A stretch of 64,000 nucleotides of DNA from Noviluteimonas gilva (GCF_009740395.1 NZ_WOXT01000002.1:124001-188000); one strand, 5' to 3'; shown: positions 26,775 through 40,773, counted from the first letter of the stretch. A program made the numbers and translations. Notes: generated by a model not told the origin, from the letters alone.

Positions 26775-27359
26775 TTACTGCAGAACGCGGCGGGCGCCGG
26801 CGTAGTGCTGGGCCCAGTAAGGGCCGTCGAGGTGGTCCAGGCGGACCGTGCCACCGCTGCTCGGGGCATGCACGAAGCGACCTTCGCCGACATAGATGCC
26901 CACGTGCGTCACCGTGCTGCCGCTGGAAAAGAACACCAGGTCGGCCGCGGCCAGGCGGTCGACGGCGACCTTCGGCCCGCCCGAAGAGGCGAGGTCCCGC
27001 GAGGTCCGCGGCAACTGCACCGCCGCCATGTCGCGGAAGACGTAGTTCACCAACCCGCTGCAGTCGAATCCGCTCTCCGGCGTATTGCCGCCCCAGCGAT
27101 ACGGCGTGCCGACCAGGCCGATGGCCCGCATCAACACGGCGTTGGCGCGTGCGGGATCCGCGGGCTCGACCACCGGCCAGGCGCGCGGCATCGCCACGCG
27201 CGCGCTCGGCGCAGGCTTGCGCACGGCGTCGCCGCCGCCGCACGAGGCTAGGAGCACGATGGACATAAGAAGAAGGAGAAGGCGCCCCCGCGCTGGCGCG
27301 GGTGCCGGGATGCCCGGATAATGCGCGACCCCGCGGGCCGTGCTGCGTTCGACATTCAT
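26775..27359 (-). CDS. NlpC/P60 (C40) lipoprotein endopeptidase
   Basis: 194 residues. A hydrophobic run ends in lipobox LLASC with Cys40. The catalytic domain has Cys100 (GFDCSGLV), His152 (VTHVGIYV) and His164 (FVHAPS). The start is uncertain: ATG 27359 gives a long polar n-region, while ATG 27266 sits inside the hydrophobic segment. A lipid-anchored Spr/NlpC-like peptidoglycan hydrolase is the best reading. Divergent from the SlyD-like gene. Confidence 0.85.
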   Translation of the reverse strand: MNVERSTARGVAHYPGIPAPAPARGRLLLLLMSIVLLASCGGGDAVRKPAPSARVAMPRAWPVVEPADPARANAVLMRAIGLVGTPYRWGGNTPESGFDCSGLVNYVFRDMAAVQLPRTSRDLASSGGPKVAVDRLAAADLVFFSSGSTVTHVGIYVGEGRFVHAPSSGGTVRLDHLDGPYWAQHYAGARRVLQ

Positions 27360-27442
27360 CGTCGGCGAGTGTGGCCGCTTTCACGCGGCGCTAGCAAGCG
27401 CCCCCATCGAGCCTGCGCGTCGCGCAAGCCACCGGAACCCCG

Positions 27443-27937
27443 ATGAAGATCGAAAAAGACCGCGTCGTCCGTTTCCATTACTCCGTCAACGAGCGCGCCG
27501 CCCATGAAGCGGGCGAGACGGCGATCGAAACCTCCAAGGATCGCGACCCGCTCGCCATCCTGATCGGCCACGGCAACATCATTCCGGGCCTGGAAAAGGC
27601 GATGGAAGGCCACGAGGCCGGCGAATCCTTCGGCGTCGACGTCGCCGCCGTCGATGCCTACGGCGAAGTCAAGGAAGGCCTGAGCCAGCGCGTGCCGAAG
27701 AAGCATTTCGGCAACCAGCGCCTGGCCCCCGGCATGCAGGTCGTGCTGAACACCAACTTCGGCCCGCGCGCGGTGACGATCCAGAAGGTCGGCATGAGCG
27801 TGGTCGATGTCGACCTCAACCACCCGATGGCCGGCAAGGACCTGCACTTCGACGTCGAGATCGTGGAAGTGCGCGAAGCCTCGGCCGAAGAGCTGGAGCA
27901 CGGCCACGTGCACGGCGACGGCGGGCATCACCACTAA
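27443..27937 (+). CDS. slyD: SlyD-like FKBP-type peptidyl-prolyl isomerase
   Basis: 164 residues. The FKBP half (KDRVVRFHYSVNERA, then LIGHGNIIPGLEKAMEGHEAGE) encloses an inserted IF chaperone flap (residues about 70-125), and the tail is His-rich (EHGHVHGDGGHHH), which in SlyD binds nickel. It would act in the cytoplasm in folding and metal handling. A GC hairpin follows at 27967-27989. Confidence 0.9.
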   Translation: MKIEKDRVVRFHYSVNERAAHEAGETAIETSKDRDPLAILIGHGNIIPGLEKAMEGHEAGESFGVDVAAVDAYGEVKEGLSQRVPKKHFGNQRLAPGMQVVLNTNFGPRAVTIQKVGMSVVDVDLNHPMAGKDLHFDVEIVEVREASAEELEHGHVHGDGGHHH

Positions 27938-27966
27938 GTTCGTCGCGCCGCGGCAGAGCTTCCGGA

Positions 27967-27989
27967 CGGCCCGCCTTGCGCGGGCCGTT
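27967..27989 (+). terminator. GC hairpin downstream of slyD
   Basis: ACGGCCCGC (27967-27975) pairs perfectly with GCGGGCCGT (27981-27989). The tail is TCGCGTTTCC, so the U tract is weak. Two direct copies of GTGACTTCCG follow at about 28007 and 28024. Confidence 0.45.
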
Positions 27990-28089
27990 CGCGTTTCCGG
28001 GGCCCCGTGACTTCCGACCTGCGGTGACTTCCGGCCCTCATCGCGCCCCGCGCCGCGTGCATTAATGCGCGCATCCCAGGGAGGGCACC

Positions 28090-29559
28090 ATGACGGACGC
28101 ACGCTTCACGCCGATCGCGACCAACGACCGCATCACCACGCTCGATGTCATCCGTGGTGTCGCGCTGTTCGGCATCCTCCTGATGAACGTCGAGTTCTTC
28201 AACCGGCCGATCAGCGAGCTCGACGTCGGTTTGCCGGCGGGCGTCACCGGCATCGACTACTGGGCCGGATGGTTCGTCCTGGTGTTCATCCGCAGCAAGT
28301 TCTGGACGATGTTCTCGCTGCTGTTCGGCATGGGCTTCGCGGTGATGCTCGGCCGCGCGCAGGCCGCGGGGCGGCCGTTCCTCGCGCCGTATGTGCGCCG
28401 CACGCTCGCGCTGGCCTTGTTCGGTTTCCTGCATTGCGTGTTCATCTGGAACGGCGACATCCTGTTCGACTACGCGATGGCGGCCGCCTTCCTGCTGATC
28501 GTCTTCCACGCAAAGCCGAAGGTGTTGTTGTGGATCGCGGTGTTCGCGCTCCTGGTCGCGGCGGCCTCGGGCGGCGCGCAAATCGCGGGCTACGAGCAGA
28601 AGGTCTGGATCGGTGGCCTGATGATCGGCGGTCCGTTGCTCGTGCTCGGCCTGCTTGCGTGGGCGATCCGCAAGTGGCCGGCGAACGGACTGCGCAACGC
28701 GGGCCTCGTGTTGTTCCTGCTGCCGTGCATGGGCTTGCTGATCGGCGGGCTGGTGACGCCGCAGACCACGCAGGCCGAACGCGATCGCGCGGCGATGACC
28801 GACGCCAAGACGCCGGCCGAACGCGCCGAGTTGAAAAAGGCGCTCGCCGAGCGCGCGAAGGCGATCAAGGAACACGACGAAAAAGTCGCGACCGAACGCC
28901 GCCTCAATTCGTCGGGAACCTACGCGGAAAACGTCGCGTTCCGCCTGGCCGAATGGCCGAAGAACGCGGTGGGCCACATTCCGTTCTCGCTGACCTTCGT
29001 GCTCGGCATGTTCCTGCTCGGCGCGTGGTTCATTCGCTCGGGCCTGATGACGCAACCGGCCGCGCACCTGGACCTGTACAAGAAGATGGCGATGTTCGGC
29101 ATTCCCTTCGGCATCGGGCTGTCGATCGTCGGCGCGGCGATCGCCTCCACGCACGTGCGCGGCGTCAACGATGCCTTGTTCACCTTCGCACAGGGGTTGA
29201 TGCTCATCGCGTCGCTGCCCGCCTGCCTGGGGTACGTCGCGGCGATCGTGCTGATGTTCCATTCACCGCGCCTGCGCGCGTTCGTCGCGCCCTTTGCGCA
29301 GGCCGGGCGCATGGCGCTCACGGTCTACATCACGATGTCGATCATCGGCACGCTGTTCTTCTACGGCCATGGCCTGGGGCACTACGGCATGGGCCGCGCA
29401 TGGCAATTGGTCTGGTGCGTGGCGGTGTTCGCGTTGCTGCTCGTGCTGGCGAACCTGTGGCTCAACCGCTTCCGCTACGGTCCGCTGGAATGGGCGTGGC
29501 GCGGGATCACGTACCTGCGCGTGCCGTCGATGCGCTCCGAGCGCCTGGCGACCGCCTGA
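28090..29559 (+). CDS. DUF418 family membrane protein
   Basis: 489 residues. The opening RITTLDVIRGVALFGILLMN is the signature of DUF418 proteins (YeiB-like, related to acyltransferase 3-type membrane proteins). About ten membrane helices are predicted, interrupted by a charged cytoplasmic stretch around residues 230-275 (AERAELKKALAERAKAIKEH). The C-terminal DUF418 part ends with the conserved RYGPLEWAWRGITYLR. The substrate is unknown. GGGAGGGCACC provides the ribosome binding site. Confidence 0.87.
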   Translation: MTDARFTPIATNDRITTLDVIRGVALFGILLMNVEFFNRPISELDVGLPAGVTGIDYWAGWFVLVFIRSKFWTMFSLLFGMGFAVMLGRAQAAGRPFLAPYVRRTLALALFGFLHCVFIWNGDILFDYAMAAAFLLIVFHAKPKVLLWIAVFALLVAAASGGAQIAGYEQKVWIGGLMIGGPLLVLGLLAWAIRKWPANGLRNAGLVLFLLPCMGLLIGGLVTPQTTQAERDRAAMTDAKTPAERAELKKALAERAKAIKEHDEKVATERRLNSSGTYAENVAFRLAEWPKNAVGHIPFSLTFVLGMFLLGAWFIRSGLMTQPAAHLDLYKKMAMFGIPFGIGLSIVGAAIASTHVRGVNDALFTFAQGLMLIASLPACLGYVAAIVLMFHSPRLRAFVAPFAQAGRMALTVYITMSIIGTLFFYGHGLGHYGMGRAWQLVWCVAVFALLLVLANLWLNRFRYGPLEWAWRGITYLRVPSMRSERLATA

Positions 29560-29633
29560 AACAAGACGCTCGCGCCCCGCGCATGGCATGCTGAGGGGCC
29601 TTCGAAGGCCCGCGGCAGGGATCACGCGACACG

Positions 29634-30896
29634 ATGCAGGGGACGACTCGGGACGACATTCTCGTGGCCGGCGGCGGTGCCGTCGGCCTGGCCTGTGCGA
29701 TCGCGTTGCTGGACGCGGGCCGCAGCGTCCGCGTGATCGAAGCCACGCACGTCGGCGCGGGTGCCTCGCACGGCAACTGCGGCACCATCACGCCCAGCCA
29801 CGCCGGCCCGCTCGCGCAGCCGGGGATGATCCAGACCGCGCTGCGCATGATGTTGCAGCCCGATGCGCCGCTCTACATCCGTCCGCGCGTCGATCCCGTG
29901 CTCTGGCAATGGCTGTTGCGATTCGCCGCGCGCTGCAACCTGCGCGACTTCGAACACAGCGCGCGCGCGAAAGGCGCGCTGCTCAACGACTCGCGCGTGC
30001 GCCTGGCCGAATGGATCCGCGATCTCGCGCTGTCGTGCGAGTTCGTCGAATCCGGCGAGGACTATGTCTTCCGCGATGCGGCGCGCATGGCGCACGACTA
30101 CACCGAGGCGCCGTTGCTGCGCGATCTCGGCGTGCAGGTCGAGGTATTCGACGGCCCCGAATACGAAGCACTGGAACCGGCGTTGAAACCCGGTGTCGCC
30201 GGCGCGATCCGTTTCGCCGGCGATGCTGCGCTGCGCCCCGATCGCTACGTGGACGAACTCGCGCGCGTGTTCCGCGAAAAGGGCGGGGAGATCGTCGAAG
30301 GCTGCGCGCTGCAATCGATCGAACGCGACGGCGATGCGTGGCGCGTGCGCACGACCACCGGCACCTATCGCGCGCGCGATGTGGTGTGCGCGCTCGGCGC
30401 CTGGACGCCGCGGCTTGCCGATGCGATCGGACTCACCGGTTTGCGCGGTGCGATGCAGCCGGGCAAGGGCTATTCGATCACCTACGATCCGCCGTCGCGC
30501 GTGCCGAAGCATCCGCTCGTGTTGCGCGAACGCCAGGTCTGCGTGACCGCATGGCCGAGCGGCTATCGCCTCGGCAGCACGATGGAATTCTCAGGCTTCG
30601 ACGACACGCTCAATGCGCGGCGCCTCGCGGCACTCGAACGCGGTGCGGCCGAGTATCTGCATGAGCCCGTCGGCCCGGTCGTGCGCGAGCGTTGGTTCGG
30701 CTGGCGCCCGATGACCTGCGACGACATCCCGATCATCGGCCCGGTGCCGCGCCGCGACGGCATCTGGCTCGCCACGGGCCACGGAATGATGGGCATCGGC
30801 ATGAGCACCGGCACGGGGCAACTGATCGCAGACCTGGTCACCGGCCGTACGCCGGCGATCGATCCGGCGCCCTACGCGCCGTCGCGCTTCGCCTAA
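29634..30896 (+). CDS. FAD-dependent D-amino acid dehydrogenase-like oxidoreductase (DadA type)
   Basis: 420 residues. The dinucleotide-binding motif VAGGGAVGLACAIALLDAG starts near residue 10; the family block ASHGNCGTITPSHAGPL and the C-terminal GHGMMGIGMSTGTGQLIADL, which contacts FAD, match DadA-like DAO-family enzymes. It probably oxidises a D-amino acid or an imino acid such as hydroxyproline to the keto acid, passing electrons to the respiratory chain. The N-formylglutamate amidohydrolase gene follows after 10 bp, suggesting a joint amino acid catabolic role. Confidence 0.85.
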   Translation: MQGTTRDDILVAGGGAVGLACAIALLDAGRSVRVIEATHVGAGASHGNCGTITPSHAGPLAQPGMIQTALRMMLQPDAPLYIRPRVDPVLWQWLLRFAARCNLRDFEHSARAKGALLNDSRVRLAEWIRDLALSCEFVESGEDYVFRDAARMAHDYTEAPLLRDLGVQVEVFDGPEYEALEPALKPGVAGAIRFAGDAALRPDRYVDELARVFREKGGEIVEGCALQSIERDGDAWRVRTTTGTYRARDVVCALGAWTPRLADAIGLTGLRGAMQPGKGYSITYDPPSRVPKHPLVLRERQVCVTAWPSGYRLGSTMEFSGFDDTLNARRLAALERGAAEYLHEPVGPVVRERWFGWRPMTCDDIPIIGPVPRRDGIWLATGHGMMGIGMSTGTGQLIADLVTGRTPAIDPAPYAPSRFA

Positions 30897-30906
30897 ACTC
30901 GGCGCC

Positions 30907-31689
30907 ATGGACGGCATCTTCGAACTCCACCGCGGCACCGCGCCGTTGCTGGTCAGCGTTCCGCACGACGGCAGCGAGATTCCCGCCGCGCTCCAGGCGC
31001 GCATGGTCGAACGCGCGCGCAGCGCGCCCGACACCGATTGGCACGTGTCGCGGTTGTATGACGTCGCGCGCGCACTCGGTGCGTCGATCCTGCGGCCGCG
31101 TTACTCGCGCTACGTCGTCGACCTCAATCGCCCGCCCGACGACACCTCGCTGTATCCGGGCCAGAACACGACGGGCCTGTGCCCGGCCGTGCAATTCACC
31201 GGAGCGCCGGTGTATCTGGAAGGGCAGGCGCCCGACGAAGACGAAGTCGCGCAACGCGTGGACACGTACTGGCGCCCGTATCACGCAGCGCTGCAAGGCG
31301 AATTGCAGCGCCTGCGCGATGCGCACGGTCGCGTGGTGTTGTGGGAAGGCCACACGATTCGCGGCAGCGACTTGCCGTTCCTGTTCGAAGGTCGGCTGCC
31401 GGATTTGAATCTCGGAACATCGAGCGGCGCGAGTTGTTCGCCCCCATTGCAGGCGAAGCTCGAAGGCGTGCTCGCCGCGCAATCCGAATTCGACTGGGTG
31501 GCGAACGGGCGCTTCAAGGGCGGCTACATCACGCGCCATTACGCGGCGCCCGACAACGGCATCGATGCGGTGCAACTCGAAATGAGCCAGCGCCTGTACA
31601 TGGACGAGGATTCGTTCGAATACGACGCGGTGAAAGCACCGCGCGCGCAGGCGGTGATCCGGCGATTGCTCGAAGCGGCGATCGGCTGA
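30907..31689 (+). CDS. hutG: N-formylglutamate deformylase / amidohydrolase
   Basis: 260 residues. The family start LLVSVPHDGSEIP, then YVVDLNRPPDD, LWEGHTIRGSDLPFLFEG and NGRFKGGYITRHYA, match HutG, which hydrolyses N-formyl-L-glutamate to glutamate and formate at the end of histidine degradation. No other hut gene is in the window; it is paired instead with a DadA-like oxidoreductase (10-bp gap). A strong bidirectional terminator follows. Confidence 0.88.
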   Translation: MDGIFELHRGTAPLLVSVPHDGSEIPAALQARMVERARSAPDTDWHVSRLYDVARALGASILRPRYSRYVVDLNRPPDDTSLYPGQNTTGLCPAVQFTGAPVYLEGQAPDEDEVAQRVDTYWRPYHAALQGELQRLRDAHGRVVLWEGHTIRGSDLPFLFEGRLPDLNLGTSSGASCSPPLQAKLEGVLAAQSEFDWVANGRFKGGYITRHYAAPDNGIDAVQLEMSQRLYMDEDSFEYDAVKAPRAQAVIRRLLEAAIG

Positions 31690-31692
31690 AAC

Positions 31693-31723
31693 AAAAAGGG
31701 CGGCCCGAAGGCCGCCCTTTTTT
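31693..31723. terminator. Strong bidirectional Rho-independent terminator between hutG and the S9 peptidase
   Basis: A 13-bp stem AAAAAGGGCGGCC/GGCCGCCCTTTTT (31693-31705 with 31710-31722, loop CGAA) with a T run on the plus strand and, reading the other way, a T run from the A tract. It serves both convergent genes. Confidence 0.9.
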
Positions 31724-31743
31724 CTTGTTGCGTTCGTACCGAA

Positions 31744-33729
31744 TTACGGCGAGGTCGCGACCTTCGCGTTCGGACCGATGTACTTGTCCAGGAACTGCTG
31801 CATGCGGCGATAGAGCTCCGCGACGTTCTGCGGATTGGCGAACCCGTGGCCTTCGCCCGCGCCGAGCATCACTTCCGGCGGCTGGCCGATGTCCTTCAGC
31901 GCGCCGTCCATCGCACGGAACTGGTTCATGCCGACGTTGTCGTCCGCCTTGCCGTGCACCAGCATCACCGGCACCTTGATTTCCTTCGCGCGCTTGGCCG
32001 GCGACTGCTGCGACAGCGCCGCCATGTCGGTGCCGAGCGAACGCTCGTACCAGCGTTCGACTTCCTCGGACTCCGATTCCTTGCTCTTGCTGAGCAGCGG
32101 CAGGTCGTACACGCCGACGTAGCCGATCGCGCACTTGTACATGCCGGGGTTGAGGATCGGCTGCATCAGCGCCGAGTAGCCGCCGAACGACGCGCCGTAC
32201 ATGCAGATGCGGTCGGGATCGGCGAGCTTCTGGTCGATGGCGTACTTCACGCCGTCGGTGATGTCGTTCTGGATCATCACGCCCCACTGCTTGAAGGCCT
32301 GGTTCGTGAACTTGTCGCCACGACCGCCGGAACCGCGGTAGTTCACCTGCAGCACGCCATAGCCGCGGCTGGCGAGGAACTGCACGTCGTCGTCCCAACC
32401 CCAGGTATCGGAGGGGCCGTACGGGCCGCCATGCGGCATCACCACCAGCGGCTTCGGGCCGGGTGCAGCGCCGATGGGCGCGGTGTAGTAGCCGTAGATC
32501 TTCGCGCCGTCGCGCGTGGTGAACTCGATCGGCTTCATCTGCGCGACCTGCTTGCCTTCGAACCACGGCATGCGGGCACCGATCTGCACGATCTTGTTTC
32601 CGTTCGCACGGTCGAGCAGGTAGTAGTTGCCCGGCACGCGGTCGCTGGAGGTCCAGAACAGCACCTTCTGGTCGTCGCGCGTGAACGACAGGAAGTAGAC
32701 CATCTGGCCCTTGAACTTCTGCATCAGGCCGGCATGCAACTTCGCCCATTCGCTGGTCGGGTCGAAGTACTGCACCGCCGGGCCCGGCGTGGTGAACGTC
32801 ACGCCGAAGGGCACGTCCTTGCGGCCGCCGGTCATGATCGTGCCGACGTTGACGCCGTCACGGCCCACGACCTTCGTGCGCGTGCCGGCGGCCAGGTCGA
32901 CCTTGTACAGCGTCGTGGCTTCCTGGTTGTCGGAGATGCGCGCATACAGCGTGTTGTTGTCTTCGGCGATGTAGCCGCCTGCGACTTCGTAACCGGCGAT
33001 CGTCTTGGGAATCGGCGTCCAGGGCGAGGTCGGCGTCGGGCGGTACAGCGTCTTCGGCGTTCCGTCCTTGGCTTCGGAGTACGCCACGCGGGCGATGCCG
33101 TCGTGGTCCCAGATCAGCGAGCTGGAGACGTCGCCGTCCTTGATGCGTTCGATTTCCTGGCGCGAACCGGTGCGCGTGTCCACCTTGAACACGACGGTGT
33201 CGCCGTCTTCGCCGCATTCGGAGGGCCAGCAGTAGTACGTCACGATCGCCTTGCCCGGCTCCTTGTCGAGCGGGCCGGCCATGAATGCCCAGCCCATGTC
33301 CTTGTTGCGACCGCGCTGCGTGCCGTCGTCCGGGACGTAGGCGAACAGCGTGCGCTGCTTGTCGCCGGTGATGTTGGTCGACATCAGCTCGCCGAGGTTG
33401 CTCTTGAACTGCTCGAGCGGGAAGCGCTTGGCGCGCTGCACGGTGATCTGGTCGTCGTCGGTCCAGGTCACGTCCATCACGTGCGAGTTCTGGCCGAAGC
33501 GCAGCGTCTTGACCGTCGAGTTGTCCGACAGGCGCACGACCTGCAGGTTGGTTTCCTTGCCGTCGGGCGAGGGAATGGCGAGGGCCAGGTACTCGCCCGT
33601 GGGCGAGAGCGTGACTTCGTCGATGTCGGGGTACTTGGCGAAGTCCTCGACCGAAATCTGTTGGGCCATCGCCGGCGCGGCGACGAGGGCGAACGCGCCG
33701 AGCCAGCGCGCGAGTGTGTTCGATTGCAT
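31744..33729 (-). CDS. S9 family prolyl oligopeptidase-like serine peptidase
   Basis: 661 residues with a signal peptide ending AMA (about 22). Residues 30-390 form the beta-propeller; the alpha/beta hydrolase domain follows. Ser514 in YGASFGGYS is the nucleophile, Asp in HGKADDNV and His in GEGHGFA complete the triad. Secreted or periplasmic cleavage of short peptides is the expected role; such S9 genes are numerous in Xanthomonadaceae. Confidence 0.9.
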   Translation of the reverse strand: MQSNTLARWLGAFALVAAPAMAQQISVEDFAKYPDIDEVTLSPTGEYLALAIPSPDGKETNLQVVRLSDNSTVKTLRFGQNSHVMDVTWTDDDQITVQRAKRFPLEQFKSNLGELMSTNITGDKQRTLFAYVPDDGTQRGRNKDMGWAFMAGPLDKEPGKAIVTYYCWPSECGEDGDTVVFKVDTRTGSRQEIERIKDGDVSSSLIWDHDGIARVAYSEAKDGTPKTLYRPTPTSPWTPIPKTIAGYEVAGGYIAEDNNTLYARISDNQEATTLYKVDLAAGTRTKVVGRDGVNVGTIMTGGRKDVPFGVTFTTPGPAVQYFDPTSEWAKLHAGLMQKFKGQMVYFLSFTRDDQKVLFWTSSDRVPGNYYLLDRANGNKIVQIGARMPWFEGKQVAQMKPIEFTTRDGAKIYGYYTAPIGAAPGPKPLVVMPHGGPYGPSDTWGWDDDVQFLASRGYGVLQVNYRGSGGRGDKFTNQAFKQWGVMIQNDITDGVKYAIDQKLADPDRICMYGASFGGYSALMQPILNPGMYKCAIGYVGVYDLPLLSKSKESESEEVERWYERSLGTDMAALSQQSPAKRAKEIKVPVMLVHGKADDNVGMNQFRAMDGALKDIGQPPEVMLGAGEGHGFANPQNVAELYRRMQQFLDKYIGPNAKVATSP

Positions 33730-33865
33730 TGCGACTTCCTGTGCTGAGCCTCTCCCCGAGGCGTGCGCAGGTTACAGAAGCGGCAGGCCGCGCACCACGT
33801 GCCGGACGTCGTTTTTCAGGCGGAAATTGGCCCGATGCGGCGGGTTGTGCGCTTCCGGTGGCGGA

Positions 33866-35764
33866 TCAGACTTCGAGGGTGGCGAGGTCGCCCTTGGCTT
33901 CGAGCCAGATCTTGCGATCGCCCGCACGCTTTTTCGCCAGCAGCATGTCCATGAGCGACCGCGTTTCGCCGTCGTCGTCGACCGTCAGCTGCACCAGGCG
34001 GCGCGTGTCGGGGTGGATCGTCGACTCGCGCAGCTGCTGCGGGTTCATCTCGCCCAGGCCCTTGAAGCGGGTGGTGTGCACCGCGCCCTTGAGCTTCTCG
34101 CGTTCGATGCGCTCCAGCAGCAGCCGCTTTTCCTCTTCGTCCAGCGCGTAGAACACCTGCTTGCCCACGTCGACGCGGAACAGCGGCGGCATCGCCACGA
34201 ACACGTGGCCGGCCGCCACCAGCGACGGGAAATGCTTGAGGAACAACGCGGTGAGCAGGGTGGCGATGTGCAGGCCGTCGGAGTCGGCATCCGCGAGGAT
34301 GATGACCTTGCCGTAGCGCAGGCCCGTGATGTCGTCCTTGCCCGGGTCGCAGCCGATGGCGACCGCGAGGTCGTGCACTTCGGTGGAGGCCAGCACGCTG
34401 CCGGACGCGACTTCCCAGGTGTTGAGGATCTTGCCGCGCAGCGGGAGGATCGCCTGGAAGTCCTTGTCGCGGGCCTGGCGCGCGCTGCCGCCCGCCGAAT
34501 CGCCTTCGACCAGGAACAACTCGGTGCGCGAGAGATCCTGCGAGATGCAGTCGGCGAGCTTGCCGGGCAGGGCGGGGCCCTGCGTGACCTTCTTGCGGAC
34601 GATCTGCTTTTCGGTCTTCAGGCGCGCGCTGGCGCGTTCGATCGCGAGCTGCGCGATGCGCGTGCCCATTTCGGTGTGCTGGTTCAGCCACAGCGAGAAC
34701 GCATCGTGCGCGGCGCCTTCGACGAAGCCGGCGGCCTGGCGCGAGGACAGGCGTTCCTTGGTCTGCCCGCTGAACTGCGGGTCGGTCATCTTCACCGACA
34801 GCACGAACGCCACGCGATCCCACACGTCTTCCGGCGCGAGCTTCACGCCGCGCGGCAGCAGGTTGCGGAAATCGCAGAATTCACGCAGCGCATCGGTGAA
34901 GCCGGTGCGCAGGCCGTTGACGTGCGTGCCGTGCTGCGCGGTGGGAATCAGGTTGACGTAGCTTTCCTGCACGAGCTCGCCTTCGGGCACCCACGCCACG
35001 GCCCAATCGACGACTTCGGTGTCCTTCTTCAGCGAACCGACGAACAACTCGGGCGGCAGGATTTCGCGCTGGCCTTCGGCATTGAGCTCACCGCGCAGGT
35101 AATCGCGCAGGCCATCCTCGTAATGCCATTGCGCGCGTTCGCCGGTCGCTTCGTCGAACAGGCTGACCGACAAGCCGGGGCAGAGCACCGCCTTGGCGCG
35201 CAGCAAGTGCTTGAGCGAGCGCAGGTTGAACTTGTTGGTGTCGAAATACTTCGCGTCGGGCCAGAAGCGCAGGCGCGTGCCGGTGTTCTTCTTGCCGACG
35301 GTGCCGACGACTTCGAGCTTCGAAGTCCGGTCGCCATTGGCGAAGGCCATCTTGTATTCGTTGCCTTCGCGCTTGATGAAGACTTCGACCTTCTTCGACA
35401 GCGCGTTGACCACGCTCACGCCCACGCCGTGCAGGCCGCCGGAGAAGGTGTAGTTCTTGTTGTTGAACTTGCCGCCCGCGTGGAGGCGCGTGAGGATGAG
35501 TTCGACGCCGGGGATCTTCTCTTCCGGGTGGATGTCCACCGGCATGCCGCGGCCGTTGTCGGCCACCTCGGCGCTGCCGTCGGCGTAGAGCACCACTTCG
35601 ATCGTGTCGGCATGGCCGGCGAGGGCCTCGTCGACCGCGTTGTCGATCACTTCCTGGGCGAGGTGGTTCGGGCGCGCCGTGTCGGTGTACATGCCGGGGC
35701 GGCGTTTGACCGGATCGAGCCCGGAGAGGACTTCGATGTCGGCGGCGTTGTAGCGGGAATTCAT
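33866..35764 (-). CDS. parE: DNA topoisomerase IV subunit B
   Basis: 632 residues. GHKL ATPase motifs are VIDNAVDEALAG, VADNGRGMPVD and GGLHGVGVSVVNALS; the TOPRIM motifs are LVEGDSAGGSA and ILADADSDGLHI; the C-terminus carries FKGLGEMNPQQL, shared with GyrB. The start YNAADIEVLSGLDPVKRRPGMY and the size separate ParE from the longer GyrB. It decatenates daughter chromosomes with ParC, which is not in the window. The 136-bp gap to the S9 gene holds only a small GCCTC/GAGGC hairpin. Confidence 0.96.
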   Translation of the reverse strand: MNSRYNAADIEVLSGLDPVKRRPGMYTDTARPNHLAQEVIDNAVDEALAGHADTIEVVLYADGSAEVADNGRGMPVDIHPEEKIPGVELILTRLHAGGKFNNKNYTFSGGLHGVGVSVVNALSKKVEVFIKREGNEYKMAFANGDRTSKLEVVGTVGKKNTGTRLRFWPDAKYFDTNKFNLRSLKHLLRAKAVLCPGLSVSLFDEATGERAQWHYEDGLRDYLRGELNAEGQREILPPELFVGSLKKDTEVVDWAVAWVPEGELVQESYVNLIPTAQHGTHVNGLRTGFTDALREFCDFRNLLPRGVKLAPEDVWDRVAFVLSVKMTDPQFSGQTKERLSSRQAAGFVEGAAHDAFSLWLNQHTEMGTRIAQLAIERASARLKTEKQIVRKKVTQGPALPGKLADCISQDLSRTELFLVEGDSAGGSARQARDKDFQAILPLRGKILNTWEVASGSVLASTEVHDLAVAIGCDPGKDDITGLRYGKVIILADADSDGLHIATLLTALFLKHFPSLVAAGHVFVAMPPLFRVDVGKQVFYALDEEEKRLLLERIEREKLKGAVHTTRFKGLGEMNPQQLRESTIHPDTRRLVQLTVDDDGETRSLMDMLLAKKRAGDRKIWLEAKGDLATLEV

Positions 35765-35804
35765 CGCGTGCGGGGTCGTCCGGGTCGTTCAGCGCGCAGG
35801 ATAG

Positions 35805-39687
<3,883 letters not shown>

Positions 39688-39694
39688 GGCCTTG

Positions 39695-40063
39695 ATGCGC
39701 GTGGGCGCAACCTCACGTGTGATCGCGGCGCTGATCGTGCTGCTGGCCGCGCTGCTCGCGTGGCTGCAGTACAAGCTGTGGTTCGGGCAGGGCGGCGCAG
39801 GCCAGGTGCAGGCGCTGTCCACGCAGGTCGAACACCAGGCGCGCGACAACACGGGCCTGCGCCAGCGCAATGCCGAAGTCGCCGCGGAAGTCGAAGACCT
39901 CAAGTCGGGCGAAGCCGCGGTGGAAGAACGCGCGCGCAGCGAGCTGGGCATGATCAAGCCGGGCGAAACGTTCTATCGCGTGGTGGAACCGACGTCGGCG
40001 TCGAGCGCGCCTGCATCGCCCGCCACGACCGAAGTGCCCGAACAAGACGAGGGCGCACGGTGA
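39695..40063 (+). CDS. ftsB: Cell division protein FtsB
   Basis: 122 residues. One N-terminal membrane helix (about 9-25) is followed by a coiled coil ([40 protein letters not shown]) and the FtsB end-motif [18 protein letters not shown]. The Ser/Ala/Pro-rich tail is variable. It forms the FtsQBL complex of the divisome. ATG 39695 lies 7 bp after eno; the stop overlaps the ispD GTG start. Confidence 0.93.
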   Translation: MRVGATSRVIAALIVLLAALLAWLQYKLWFGQGGAGQVQALSTQVEHQARDNTGLRQRNAEVAAEVEDLKSGEAAVEERARSELGMIKPGETFYRVVEPTSASSAPASPATTEVPEQDEGAR

Positions 40064-40773
40064 TCTGGGCCATCGTGCCCGCCGCCGGGCGCGGCACGCG
40101 TTACGGCGGCGCCGTCCCCAAGCAATACCTCGACATCGCCGGTGTTCCGCTGATCGCGTATTCGCTCAGCGCGGTGTTGTCGCATCCGTCGGTCGGCGGC
40201 GCGATGGTGGTGTTGTCGGAAGACGATACGTCGTGGCCGGGTTGGACGCAGATCGACGGCAAGCCTGTGCACACGTGCCTGGGCGGTGCGGAACGCTGCG
40301 ATTCGGTGCTCGCGGGGTTGGCGGCATTGCCCGACGACGTGCGCCCCGATGATTTCGTCCTCGTGCACGATGCCGCGCGCCCGCACCTGCGTGCTTCCGA
40401 TCTCGAACGTCTGCTCGACCTGGGCCGCGGCGATCCCGTCGGCGCGATCCTCGCCGCACCCGTGCGCGACACGCTCAAGCGTGCGGGCAACGATGGCGGC
40501 ATCGATACGACCGAATCGCGCGATGGCTTGTGGCGCGCGCTGACGCCGCAGTTGTTCCGCCGCCTGCAACTCACGCGCGCGCTCGAAGCGGCGCGCAACG
40601 CGGGCCTGGTCGTCACCGACGAATCGATGGCGATGGAACGCCAGGGCCATCGGCCGTTGTTGGTCGAAGGCAGCGACGACAATTTGAAAGTCACGACGCC
40701 GGCCGATTTGCCGCTCGCCGAATTCCTCCTGCGCCTCGCGCGCGAACGCACCATGCCCGGAAACTCCCCATGA
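40060..40773 (+). CDS. ispD: 2-C-methyl-D-erythritol 4-phosphate cytidylyltransferase
   Basis: 237 residues from a GTG that overlaps the ftsB stop. Nucleotide-binding start [44 protein letters not shown] and [20 protein letters not shown] are the family blocks. It makes CDP-ME in the MEP isoprenoid pathway, the step before IspE; IspF follows directly. Confidence 0.95.
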   Translation: MIWAIVPAAGRGTRYGGAVPKQYLDIAGVPLIAYSLSAVLSHPSVGGAMVVLSEDDTSWPGWTQIDGKPVHTCLGGAERCDSVLAGLAALPDDVRPDDFVLVHDAARPHLRASDLERLLDLGRGDPVGAILAAPVRDTLKRAGNDGGIDTTESRDGLWRALTPQLFRRLQLTRALEAARNAGLVVTDESMAMERQGHRPLLVEGSDDNLKVTTPADLPLAEFLLRLARERTMPGNSP